The notes under the pieces are model-generated. The model made no database searches, had not been told where the DNA came from, and saw only the letters and a program-made list of their open reading frames with translations. A program made the translations under genes and the position numbers. Below, one piece after another: positions 1 through 9,410 of a stretch of 64,000 nucleotides of DNA. This stretch comes from Melieria omissa (Eukaryota; Arthropoda; Insecta; Diptera; Ulidiidae). The stretch is taken from contig OZ020269.1 in NCBI GenBank assembly GCA_963971225.1, forward strand, positions 22,956,084 through 23,020,083, written 5' to 3'. Within the stretch, counting starts at the first letter, position 1, and the number at the start of each line of letters is the position of its first letter.

Positions 1-650
1 AATATTTCATGACAGCTCACTCAAAAGAATTGAGTCAGGTTTCTACTTTAATGCTGTAAATATTTCCTTCAAGGTTGTAGATTTCGATTCACCAAAAGTC
101 AAGTTGGAATTTTAAGTTTGAAATAAGTAAAAGAAGCAAAATAAACTTCCGTGTACCTTCGTTTTCAATGTCTACGTGTGACTTTTTTTAGGGACGGTTA
201 AAGTTTCCCCCTTTTTGCAAATTTTTCTGGCGAATCGTCATTCAAAACCAAGTAACATCACATTTTAGGTTTATGATATGTTTAGCAATTTGCTTTTAAG
301 AGGAACATTTTTGTGCAACATTAAAACCCTGTGACTTCTATTTTTAAGGGTAACTTTACCCTTTATTTTCTAAATGTCAAAAAATCTTTCTTGAAGCAGG
401 AGTTTTAAGAACGAAATTTACTACAAAAATATATGCCATAGAGTCCTATTACACTACTGGACACGAAAAATGCTCCTAAAAATAAAAGTATTTTTAGACT
501 AATCTTCGGCTGCTAAAAATCCAAACATTTTCGTTTTCGAAAAATCTTCGAAAAACACGTTTTCACCTCTTATTTATGAGCATATATCAAATTTATTATT
601 TTTGAAAGTGGTCAACTTTGTTTTCAACTTTCACCATCAGTAACTTCCCC
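1..650. other. AT-rich non-coding stretch
   Basis: No open frame with recognisable content, no tandem repeat and no terminal repeats are visible. The sequence is ordinary AT-rich non-coding DNA. Confidence 0.6.
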
Positions 651-789
651 AAATCTCATCTGATTTGGACAATCTATATATCGTTGAAAAGGTTAGTTAA
701 TTCCTTCTGAACGACGGGCCACTTGTGCCAGTCGGATGGTTGGTTTACGAGATATGTACTCATAACTGAAATAAGAGGGAAAAAACGTG

Positions 790-1000
790 CTTTTGGGGTT
801 TGTTTCGGGTTTGTGGGGTCTTTATTACTCGACTTGTAAATGACGAATGATACAAAGAATACCACAAACATTAAACGATACAAACGGCCGAAGCCGGGGA
901 GCAGAAAATAGGGGAAACATGAGTACAAAAAGACAAGATAAGGAAGGGATTAGAGGTGGGAGCGACAGATCACTGAAGACAGCACTTAGCCAACACCAAA
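790..1000 (-). repeat. LTR-like dispersed repeat, copy 1 (minus orientation)
   Basis: Read on the minus strand this matches the + strand at about 46015-46235. The shared blocks are CCACCTCTAATCCCTTCCTT, CCCGGCTTCGGCCGTTTGT and, further on, an AATAAA polyadenylation-type signal (AATAAAGACC here, AATAAAAAAATCCC there). A C-rich stretch of AACCCG type follows the signal in both copies. That layout suggests the R/U5 part of a retrotransposon LTR, but no primer-binding site or gag/pol was recognised. On the minus strand an open frame continues past the repeat to 674 (ending in ...SDWHKWPVVQKEL). I cannot assign it; it could be the start of an internal coding region or chance. The family (BEL/Pao, Gypsy or other) is not determined. 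Confidence 0.45.
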
Positions 1001-1065
1001 GCTCAAAATTTAACTTGAATGCTAGAAAAAAGTCAAAACTGAAAAAAGAATCCATGTACCTGTAG

Positions 1066-1818
1066 CATTGTCACAATTTTGTTACTAGTTTTTTGTTGTA
1101 CAAAGTTTATTGGTTCATTCAAACAAGACTTTGATCTAATAATTTCAATGAAATACATTACTTCCGAAAACAGCTTTAATGGAACTAGGTAGGGAAAGCA
1201 AATTGTCTATGCGCTTAGGAATTTTCACTCCCACCAATCTATTGTTAGCTATTTTTGTTATGTAATGCTCATTCCATTTCTTTAATAACTAATTTGAAAG
1301 TTAACCAGTTTCTCATGACAAAGTTTTAGGGAAAGACAACTGATTTTTGAGACCAAGACCAGAATTAGACCCCTAACTCTCCAGTTTAAAACTTTTATAT
1401 ATTAAATCCAATTTTCCTACTCAAATGCTCAGTTTTAGCATCTATAGTTGAAATTCTCCGTCCAAAGTCTAAAACCAATCATTGTCTTCAATTCGTTTGT
1501 CTAGCTTCGCTTGAAGTCCGCATCCCACTGTTTCACTCATCCATACAAGGAAGCAAAACATTGGGAATTTCCAGTTCTCTAAAAGTTGCCGTGTCCGGCC
1601 ATTATCTCGTTTCATTTCTATCGTTGCTTACGCTTTCTAAAAAGAAAGAAAACACGATTTCAATAGTAAAAGTCAAACTGAAAAATTTCTCAAAACTGCG
1701 CCAACAACTTGACGCCGCTGCCAACTAAGCGCATCATTTGCAACCGTTTTCTGCCGCTGAAAGACCACAAATGGCCAAAACCACTTACTCACTAATAATA
1801 ACAACAACAACAACACTA
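1066..1818. other. Unique-looking non-coding DNA left of the hAT element
   Basis: Nothing coding is seen. The last 40 bases are a short AAC/AAT microsatellite, and the hAT element inserted in it. Confidence 0.5.
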
Positions 1819-1837
1819 ATAACAACTAGAGTCCGAC

Positions 1838-1990
1838 CGATTAATCGGCATCGGCATCGGCATCGGCTAGTATCGGCCAATAAAATTGGTATCGGCATCG
1901 GCTAGTATCGGCATCGGCCAAAAAAAAAAGAATCGGCATCGGCATCGGCTTCGGCCTTTTTTGGCCGATGCCACATCGGCTTTTTTTGGC
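1838..1990. repeat. Left subterminal ATCGGC hexamer array of the hAT element
   Basis: Tandem and dispersed ATCGGC and GGCCGATGCC units run for about 150 bp inside the left terminus, in both orientations. In hAT elements subterminal repeats are transposase-binding sites; that role here is inferred. The repeats also produce spurious Ala-Asp-rich frames. Confidence 0.75.
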
Positions 1991-1999
1991 CGATGCCAC

Positions 2000-2338
2000 A
2001 TCGGTTTTTTTTGGTAGATTTTCCTGCTTTTATTTCTTGTTTGTTTTTATTTGCAGCTGAATCGCACTGTCTTTCTTTTTCATATCTCGCTTTGTATATT
2101 TATTACATTTTTATTATACGTTACAAACCAGTGTTGCCTGATTAGGGGGTTTCTCCTTAGATTTGTTTGGATTTTATGACAAACACTTAAGGGGACAATA
2201 TTTTACAGATATTTTTAATCTATTTTTGCTACATCAACACCTTGTTCAGCAATATTGGCTATTGGGTCTTTTGTTAATTCCTTGTGCCAAATAGAATGAG
2301 CAATTTTCATGAAATATTTATTTTATGTGTTATAAATT
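2000..2338 (-). other. hAT internal sequence with a possible coding relic
   Basis: Internal DNA of the hAT element, left of the nested retrotransposon. On the minus strand a 31-codon frame at 2310-2215 (MKIAHSIWHKEL... to TAA) has protein-like composition. It could be the last bit of a deleted transposase, but I do not recognise a conserved motif. Confidence 0.25.
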
Positions 2339-2348
2339 TAATGTATTT

Positions 2349-4985
2349 TTTTTTTTTTTTTTTTTTTAAACTTCCATTTTTATTACACCTGCCTAATAAA
2401 AGGCATCTCGTAATATTCTAACATTATTTGGAAATAATTTATGTACTTAGATCAATATCAGAATATACATACATTTACGAATTTAACAAAACACTAGCGT
2501 ATAACAATAAGTTAAATCTCAGTTTACAATACATACAGACAGTTTACAGTACATATTTCATTAAAAATGTCTAGATGGTAAGTCAGAAGTTGTAAGTCGT
2601 TTAAGCCTTCGGATTCGCCTTTCTTCGATCAGGGGTATATGCTGTATTTCGACGTTGCCGTGATTTTTCATGTCAATAATATGTTTCGTGCTGAGTTTTT
2701 TTATTGTTTCTTCAACTGTGCTGATTGAAAGGTCCCGATGCAAAGAGTCGTTTGTGATGTACCAAGGAGCGTCTACTATTTTTCGTATTATTTTTGATTG
2801 CGTACGCTGTACAATGTCAACGTTTGTTTTGCATGCCGTACCCCATATCTGAATACCATATCTCCAGATAGGAGCAATGACAGTGTTGTATATCAGTAAT
2901 TTGTTGCTTAGGGATAAGTTTGATTGTTTGCCTAGAAGCCATTGCAGTTGTCGGAACTTGTTGTTAATCTCATTCTTTTTTTTCTTAATATGTTCACGCC
3001 ATGTAAGTTTTGCATCAATTGTCATACCCAGGTATTTTGCCTTATTGTCAATTTGAATTGTGCAATCGTCTATTTTAAGCAGGTGCTGGTTAAAAGATCT
3101 GTTGGTGTAGATGACTTCTACTGTTTTTTCAGCATTTATCTGGATACCCCAGGTCTTGAACCATCTCACTGTGTCATTTATTATGGTTTGAAGGTTTCGT
3201 TCAGCTGTTATAAGTTGCTTGCTAGATGAAAGCAAAACTGTGTCGTCGGCAAATGTTGCAATCATGCTGTCGTCAAAAGAAGGAACAGGTACGTCCGCAG
3301 TATAAATTAAGTATAGAAGAGGACCTAATACACTGCCTTGAGGAACACCAGCACTCATAGTGCGCATTTCTGAGTCAGCATCTTGAAATTTCACAAAGAA
3401 ATGTCTATTTTCTAAGTAGCTTTGCAATAAGTCATAAAAGTCAAGTGGCAGAAAGGATTTTAGCTTGTGGAGTAGACCTTTGTGCCATACACTGTCAAAC
3501 GCTTTTGCGACGTCCAGATACACTGCCGCACAGTATTTTTTGTCATCAATGTCTTTGTATATCTTATTGACAACTCTGTGAATTTGCTGAGTCGTTGAGT
3601 GTTTGCGCCTGAATCCAAATTGGTGTGTTGGAATTATGTTTTTCTGAGTCAAGATGGGGTCAATTCGTTCAATGAGAAGTTTTTCGTATACTTTTGATAA
3701 TGTTGGTAGCAAGCTTAGAGGTCGATATGATGTTGTCTGGGTTGGGGTTTTCCCCGGCTTCACCAGCGCGATAATCTTAGCCACTTTCCAAACCACAGGA
3801 AAATATTTTAACCGTGATATTGCATTGAAAACGTTTCTAATATACACATAGGCTGCGTTTGGTAATTCCTTTAAAACTTTGCCGGATATTAAGTCAAAGC
3901 CAGGTGATTTTTTACTTTTAAGTGTCATAATTTTTCGTCGAATCTCATCAGTTGTCATTTTAGGTATGGGTTTGTTTTGTATTTCTCGCGTTGTTGGTAA
4001 TATTATTTTTTGTTGGTCAAGTGGATTTGAAAACGTTCTTTCAAAGTGTTGTGCAAGGATGTCAGCTTTTTGTGTGTTACTTCTGGCCCAAATTCCGCTT
4101 GGACTTTTGATGGGTGGTTGATGAGGTATAGCGTTGTTTAGGTTTTTCGTTGCTCTCCACAGTGAGTAATGTGTTGACATACTGGGCTCTAAATTCGTCA
4201 AATAATTGCTGAGTCTATCTTCCTTGTCCTTTTTTAACATCATATTAACTTCCTTCGTTATGTCATTAAGCTTAGCTTTGTCTAGTGGGTGTCTGGACCT
4301 CTGCCATTGTTTGCGGAGCCGTCTCTTCTGCTTTATTTTGTTAAGAATGTTATTACTAAGATTTTGCATAAAGCGTTTTGGTCCGAGTGTTGGGGTTGAC
4401 GCACTTGCAGCTTTGATTACTATGTCATTGAAATATGCGATAGATGAGTCGACATCTTTTTTAAACTTTAAGCGGATATTCATCATAAGATTACGGTCGA
4501 TTAATTCTCTAAAAGACTGCCAATCAGTTTTAAGGTTATATGGTAGGAATTGTTGTGATAGACGAAGTGGCTGGCTTAAATATGTCAGTATAACGGGGGA
4601 GTGGTCGGAAGATAAATCGAAGCAAGATTCAATTGTCATGCAGTCTGGCTCGATGTTGCGAGTAATGTAAAAGTCAAGTAAGTCTGGAATTTTAACTGGG
4701 TCAGAAGGCCAATACGTTGGTTGTCCACTACTTATGAACCGGCTTTTATTTTCTTTGATGGCATCCAGTAGGTTTCGTCCTTTATTGTTAGTCAATCTAG
4801 ATCCCCACATTATGTTTTTAGCATTAAAGTCACCACCAGCTATGTATCGCTTCCCAAGTGTCCGAAGGAAGTTGAAGTAATTTGTTTTGTCATTGTTATA
4901 TTTAGGCGGGCAATATATTGATGAAATGGTTATTGCTCCACATTGATCTTCGATTTCGATTACTGTTGCTTGAATATTATTTAAC
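2349..4985 (-). mobile_element. Jockey-clade non-LTR retrotransposon, 5'-truncated, inserted in the hAT element
   Basis: The element lies on the minus strand. Its 3' end is a run of 22 T on the + strand (2346-2367), that is a poly(A) tail, preceded by an AATAAA signal (TTTATT at 2379-2384). A 10-bp duplication TAATGTATTT flanks it at 2339-2348 and 4986-4995. The 5' end stops inside the endonuclease domain, so ORF1 and the promoter are missing, as is usual for target-primed reverse transcription that stops early. Intact tail, clean duplication and uninterrupted coding sequence point to a fairly recent insertion, later than the hAT element it split. Confidence 0.9.
2561..4984 (-). CDS. Jockey-type ORF2: endonuclease (partial) and reverse transcriptase
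   Basis: The frame is open for about 807 codons, from the 5' truncation at 4984 to the stop at 2561. It continues upstream of the first ATG (4808-4810) and has no native start in this copy. In order: C-terminal half of the APE-type endonuclease with YCPP near residue 24, GGDFNAKN at 50-57 (normally ...NAKH) and SSDHSPV near 126. Then comes the reverse transcriptase with SYRPLSLLPTLSKVYEKLL near 419, YLDVAKAFDSVW near 488, GVPQGSVLGPLLY near 546 and the catalytic FADD near 578, followed by KYLGMTID and a thumb/C-terminal region. Family ORF2 proteins are about 900 residues, so roughly the first 100 are missing. The protein would nick DNA and copy its own RNA at the nick. No frameshift or stop is present, but without a 5' end it is unlikely to be expressed from its own promoter. 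Confidence 0.9.
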   Translation of the reverse strand, partial: LNNIQATVIEIEDQCGAITISSIYCPPKYNNDKTNYFNFLRTLGKRYIAGGDFNAKNIMWGSRLTNNKGRNLLDAIKENKSRFISSGQPTYWPSDPVKIPDLLDFYITRNIEPDCMTIESCFDLSSDHSPVILTYLSQPLRLSQQFLPYNLKTDWQSFRELIDRNLMMNIRLKFKKDVDSSIAYFNDIVIKAASASTPTLGPKRFMQNLSNNILNKIKQKRRLRKQWQRSRHPLDKAKLNDITKEVNMMLKKDKEDRLSNYLTNLEPSMSTHYSLWRATKNLNNAIPHQPPIKSPSGIWARSNTQKADILAQHFERTFSNPLDQQKIILPTTREIQNKPIPKMTTDEIRRKIMTLKSKKSPGFDLISGKVLKELPNAAYVYIRNVFNAISRLKYFPVVWKVAKIIALVKPGKTPTQTTSYRPLSLLPTLSKVYEKLLIERIDPILTQKNIIPTHQFGFRRKHSTTQQIHRVVNKIYKDIDDKKYCAAVYLDVAKAFDSVWHKGLLHKLKSFLPLDFYDLLQSYLENRHFFVKFQDADSEMRTMSAGVPQGSVLGPLLYLIYTADVPVPSFDDSMIATFADDTVLLSSSKQLITAERNLQTIINDTVRWFKTWGIQINAEKTVEVIYTNRSFNQHLLKIDDCTIQIDNKAKYLGMTIDAKLTWREHIKKKKNEINNKFRQLQWLLGKQSNLSLSNKLLIYNTVIAPIWRYGIQIWGTACKTNVDIVQRTQSKIIRKIVDAPWYITNDSLHRDLSISTVEETIKKLSTKHIIDMKNHGNVEIQHIPLIEERRIRRLKRLTTSDLPSRHF

Positions 4986-5157
4986 TAATGTATTTAAATT
5001 TTGAATTTTCTTGTAATTTTATTTAGTTTTTAGTTGTTTATTTTCTCGTTTTTGTTTGTTAATTTGTGATGAATGTGATGAAATGTACTATATATGTAAA
5101 GTTTTATAAAATAAGCAGTGTTTTTGATTGAATTCATTCGTGTTTTTTTTTCTATGG

Positions 5158-5288
5158 AATCGGCATCGGCATCGGCATCGGCCGATTTTCGGCCTTTTGA
5201 CCGATTAATCGGCATCGGCTGAGAATTGGCCGATGCCGATTAATCGGCATCGGCATCGGCCAAAAAATTTGGTATCGGTCGGACTCTA
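5158..5288. repeat. Right subterminal ATCGGC array and terminus of the hAT element
   Basis: This mirrors the left end: ATCGGC tandem units, GATTAATCGGC and the terminal GGTCGGACTCTA. The stretch between 4996 and 5157 is AT-rich hAT interior without coding signal. Confidence 0.75.
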
Positions 5289-5296
5289 ATAACAAC

Positions 5297-6327
5297 CAAT
5301 GTATGATGATGCATATGTTTAGGCATTCTTTGCCGGCATATTAGAGCACAATGCGACAATCGCGCCGCCCTTACCGTCCCAGCCGCCGCTTGGTTCGACC
5401 CAGTGGTTGCGTTCCAACGCCACCAACCCACACGTTCGCGCAGCCTCATGGGCCGTTGCCAGCAACTCGAGCGCTCCTCCAGTCAAACGCGCACACGAAC
5501 CCGACACAACACAACACAACAACACACAATTCCGTCACAATTCATTTCACTCGACTCGGCCATAAATAAACTTAATTCCGTCGCGTATTCAACTAAATCA
5601 GCACAATATCAGCGTAATATCGCATCATGCGGCGCAATAAATTAACCGAATGCGTGGGCTCCAGTTGCGCGTACGCCAAACGTCAGCGCGCGTTTGCACC
5701 AAAAAGGAAATAAGAACGAGCAGCCAACGAACAGCGCCAACAAAATAGCAACAAGAGAACGCACCGCGCAACGAGTGGCAAAGCATCGAGTGCAACCGAC
5801 TGGTTGGGTTGCACAGCGAGGGCAGCGAGCGGAGGCTGGCGCTGTGCGGCGTTGAGGCCAATCAATCAAAGCGTTGCAACAAATGGCGGAAGATCTGCTG
5901 ACTGCTCGAGTTCTCGTGGTTTTTTCTTACTCTTTTTTAAGTGGTTTCAAATTGAAATGAAGTAATTTTTAGACAGACAAATGAATGGAGAAGTGATGAT
6001 GGCAACACTAATTAAAATTAATTAATTAATTCGTTTGAAACAACAACAGCAACATGTAATCGATATGAAACACCCCGTGGTTGGATTATGAAAACATGTG
6101 AGGCCCCCGATTTCGGTAGTTTCACATATGTAACTTAGTAACGATTTGCCATTTCCTTAATTTTGTTGCGTTGAATTGTGTCCAATTGAAAATTTAAAAT
6201 TAAAATTACTAAACCGAAGAGTTTCGAAAATATAATTTGCTGAAAATTTAGTTGCGAGTTGGCATCGGCGGTGCGGTTTGAAAATACAAATAGTGCGTGT
6301 GCGGTTCGGCTCCGGTGTGCACTTTAT
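5297..6327. other. GC-richer unique region upstream of a candidate exon
   Basis: 5330-5900 is distinctly less AT-rich than its surroundings and contains several overlapping short frames in all phases with no recognisable product. It may be regulatory DNA (promoter-proximal or enhancer) for the candidate exon at 6407, which is an inference. 5900-6240 returns to AT-rich DNA with an ATTA run near 6015. Confidence 0.35.
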
Positions 6328-6406
6328 TCAGTGATTTAAATGACAATGATTAAGAAAAATGGAGTACACAAGCGGCCGGAACCGGTGCGCTGAAAATATG
6401 TGAAAC
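6328..6406 (+). promoter_or_regulatory. Candidate initiator and 5' UTR with an upstream ORF
   Basis: TCAGTG at 6328-6333 matches five of six positions of the insect initiator. Downstream, a short upstream frame (6340-6393, 17 codons beginning MTMIKKNGV) ends in TGA, an ATG-TGA minimal frame follows near 6398, and then the ATG at 6407. No TATA box is placed correctly. Upstream frames before a main ATG are common in long fly leaders. The call is tentative. Confidence 0.3.
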
Positions 6407-6452
6407 ATGAAAGAGGAACTGGAAACGAAAGACCAGCACATTGAGCGAGTTG
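6407..6452 (+). CDS. Candidate first coding exon with consensus 5' splice site
   Basis: ATG at 6407 opens 15 codons (MKEELETKDQHIERV) plus one base, ending exactly at a strong donor, G|GTAAGT (GT at 6453-6454). The peptide is charged and helix-prone, as at the start of a coiled-coil protein. I do not recognise the gene. If real, the downstream intron is long, since no matching exon is seen in the following kilobases, and much of this window could be that intron. It could also be chance: a 46-base open stretch followed by a donor consensus is not rare. The more GC-rich leader and low-repeat surroundings favour a host gene. Confidence 0.35.
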
Positions 6453-8989
6453 GTAAGTTACAAATTAAGGTTCTTTAGTGTTTAAATATAAATTTAAGAC
6501 ACAATTTGAGTTTTGTAAATATTTTTATGTCAAAACTAGAGCAATTCAATTCAAAAGTTGAATTGAATTTTTCTTGTTTGAGCATTCGCCGACTTGCGTG
6601 CGTTTTCATGTTGAAAATGAGGAAATTTAAAGCAAAAGGAGGCAGAAGGGAAGCAAAAGCAAACCTCCATTAAAAGTGGTCAAGTGTGCATTGAGAAAAG
6701 GCGCATTTTAGAAAATATGCGCACCGACAATCCGGCGTCCTAAATGAAAAATTAGGTTTTGAAATGCATTATTGAAGACTTTAATGGCGACGGTCCTCGG
6801 ATTCGATATTCTGTTCGTCATCACTCGAACCTTTGTTTTGAAACGCTTTTCGCTCGCTTTCTTGCCAATGCTTCCAAATCTGATTATTTTCAACGATTTG
6901 CTCGCGACATATTACAAGTTTTTCTTAGTTTTTTTTAATTTATTTTTATTTGTTTATTATTAATTTTAAAATTTCAATCTAAATGATTTTTCGTTAAACC
7001 ATAACTTTTGTTCAAGTTTAGTGTTATTTTTTTGCAAAAGAAATTAGTTTTTACTTTTTTCGGCAACCATAGAATTAAAAAAACGTGTGTACATTAGAAA
7101 GTATTTGATTGTTTTATTTTTTTAGACACTTTTGGGAATTTTGTTTGATAATTCCGATTTTCTTTTAACTTTTTAACTTAACTTTTGTTTTGCGTGACTC
7201 ACGTAACGTGAGTAAAAAATAAAAGTTACCTTTTACGTAAGTAATTTTTATTTTATGTGAAAAGTATACAAAATATTTTAAATACAATTTTTGTCAATCA
7301 ACCTTTTAAAATATTTATTATAAAGTAGTTAAGATTTTATTTTTTAATTTTAATTTTTAATATTTCTTTATTTAGAAATAAGAATTGTTTTTGTATTTTT
7401 GTATTTATTTCCATAACCATGTTAGGAACCTAAATGTTGTAAATAAAACGAATAAGTTATATTTTTAAATTTTTCTGAACTAGTTTTTATAGATTTTTTA
7501 ACAACACGACGACAATACAAATTTAATTTCATTCTTATTTTTTATATTTTCCATGGCAATCAGTATTATATTCAGTTTTTCTAATTTTTTCGGCCCCAAT
7601 ATATTTTTATTATTTAATTAAATTTTCCACAACATTATTTGCCAACATTTCTTACTCACAATACAACAAATGGCAGCAAAATATCGCCAAATCTACTTTC
7701 ACTAATTCCATACATCAATACATATATAAATATGTACATATGTGTGCATATGTATTTCCGCCAAATGTTTACCTCAAAATCAAATCAAAACAAAAACTAT
7801 GCAAATAAGAAAACTGAGTTCTTGCCATCAGGCCATATCTCTCTAACTCACACATAACCTCAACTCACTTATCTTGTATGCCAAAGAAATTGGGTCTTTT
7901 TACCATATTTGCTTAGGTGGCCAGCAACAAAAAAAAAGCGACACATGCCAAAAAACCGTTAAGCGTTATTTAGCACTTCTCTCTTGTATGCACACACACA
8001 GACACACAACAACAATGAAAAACACGCCCGAATGCCGACCGCCGGCATTTGGTTTAAGCTGAAAGCATCGCTAAACGCTCGAGCAAACAGCCCGGCGCAG
8101 TTTTGTCGGCGACGAGAAATTTTCGTTTGGCCAATACGTGTGTGGGCTTTGAGGAGATGTTCGCAAAGCATACGAAAAGCATTTTAATTGATTTAAACTT
8201 TATTTGCATTTGTTTTCATTGTTTTATTGTGCTTGTTGTTGTTTTGGTTTTTGCACAAAACTTACCTTTTTCGTGTAGAAATGTTAATGACGCGTGGGAG
8301 CAATTCAACTGCAAATAAATGGAAATAATTGAGAGAGAAATTAGTTGGGAATTTTGTGAAGTGCACAGGTTTTGTTGTTGTTAATTTGTTAAAATAAAAT
8401 TTTAAAATATTACAGAATGTTAATGCGTAGTTAAAGTTGTCGGCAACATGAATTGGCTTTTAAAGTTTCTTGTATTTGTAGCTAAAAAAAACTAAGTAAT
8501 AACTCAAACTAATACTTCAATGTTTTTGCCGTTCTCACTGAGCTTTTCAAAGTTGTGTGCTTCCACATATATAAATCTTGAAAGTTATTTGCTATAATGT
8601 GTGCCATCTAATCTAAAATATTTTGGGACTATATGAGCAAAAAATAATCAGCAACAACAACTTGTAAATGAAACATTGTTGTTGACTGTTTAGCACTTCT
8701 CAAATTTTGATTGTTGAAAACAAACATTTCCAGCCCATAACCACAACAATAATCATGGTATTTATTTTTCAAGCAAATATACAAAGTATAGCATACAGAA
8801 AACAACAAAAACAAATCACATAAACAATAAAAACATTGAGCCAATGCCCACAGAAATTATTGCTACTGCAATTTGTCTGCCCACCAAACGCCAACTTCAG
8901 CAACAACAGCGCACCATGGACCATTTGCACATACAAACAGACACACACACACACACATACACAGACACACTAACAACCCTACAAGGAGA
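6453..8989. other. AT-rich non-coding DNA
   Basis: No supported gene. 6900-7620 is very AT-rich, with a small perfect inverted repeat ACTCACG-TAA-CGTGAGT near 7198-7214. 7960-8170 is slightly GC-richer. A CA microsatellite lies at 8940-8958. Short frames in this stretch have no recognisable domains. Confidence 0.5.
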
Positions 8990-9410
8990 CTACCGGTCAT
9001 ATGACTAGTTATATAACCGGTATACATAACCAACATATCGGTTATATTTCTAGTCAGATTTGTTCTAGCAGTGTGAAAAATCTGACTAGTCCTTTTGTGT
9101 ACGTGTGACTTGATTTTGTGTCCGTGTGATTTGATATCACCTTCTAACGCATGCACTCTGAAACCTTGGCAAACGTACAGCTGCCTCGCTTACCCACATG
9201 GAGTCTCGCATGTACCATTCAGTTACGTCTAACCGACAAACCGGTCAGACCTATCTGGTAGGCATAACGTATGAATCGGTATGTCTACCGTAACAATCAG
9301 TTACGTCTAACCGACAAACCGGTCATACCTATCTGGTAGACATAACGTACGATTCGGTATGTCTACCAGATAGGTCTAACCGGTTTGTCGGTTAGATGTA
9401 CCTGATAGTC
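8990..9410. repeat. Cluster of nested palindromes and a 78-bp direct repeat with ACCGGT motifs
   Basis: Three structures share ACCGGT and TCTACC words. First, GACTAGTTATATAACCG is partly mirrored by CGGTTATATTTCTAGTC within 9003-9055. Second, a 12-bp perfect stem CTAGTCAGATTT (9050-9061) pairs with 9078-9089. Third, a block beginning CAGTTACGTCTAACCGACA is repeated directly at 9220 and 9298 (period 78), and the second copy is followed by an inverted copy at 9361-9397, giving a 37-bp stem with few mismatches around a 19-base loop. This looks like a foldback element or a transposon end with multiple internal inverted repeats. No target duplication was found. Confidence 0.6.

Larger units (their letters stand above)
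1827..5288. mobile_element. hAT-type DNA transposon, non-autonomous, with nested Jockey insertion
   Basis: The ends are perfect terminal inverted repeats: TAGAGTCCGACCGA at 1827-1840 and its reverse complement at 5275-5288. They are flanked by a perfect 8-bp direct duplication ATAACAAC (1819-1826 and 5289-5296). An 8-bp target duplication with YARNG-type termini is diagnostic of the hAT superfamily. Both subterminal regions are packed with ATCGGC/GCCGAT hexamers. Removing the nested retrotransposon (2349-4985) and one copy of its duplication leaves about 0.8 kb, too short for a hAT transposase, so this was a non-autonomous copy needing a transposase from elsewhere. The only candidate coding relic is a 31-codon minus-strand frame at 2215-2310. 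The flawless duplication and termini suggest modest age. Confidence 0.85.

Noticed and set aside
2670..4670. Plus-strand frames of 60-154 codons
   Set aside because: Antisense shadows of the Jockey ORF2.
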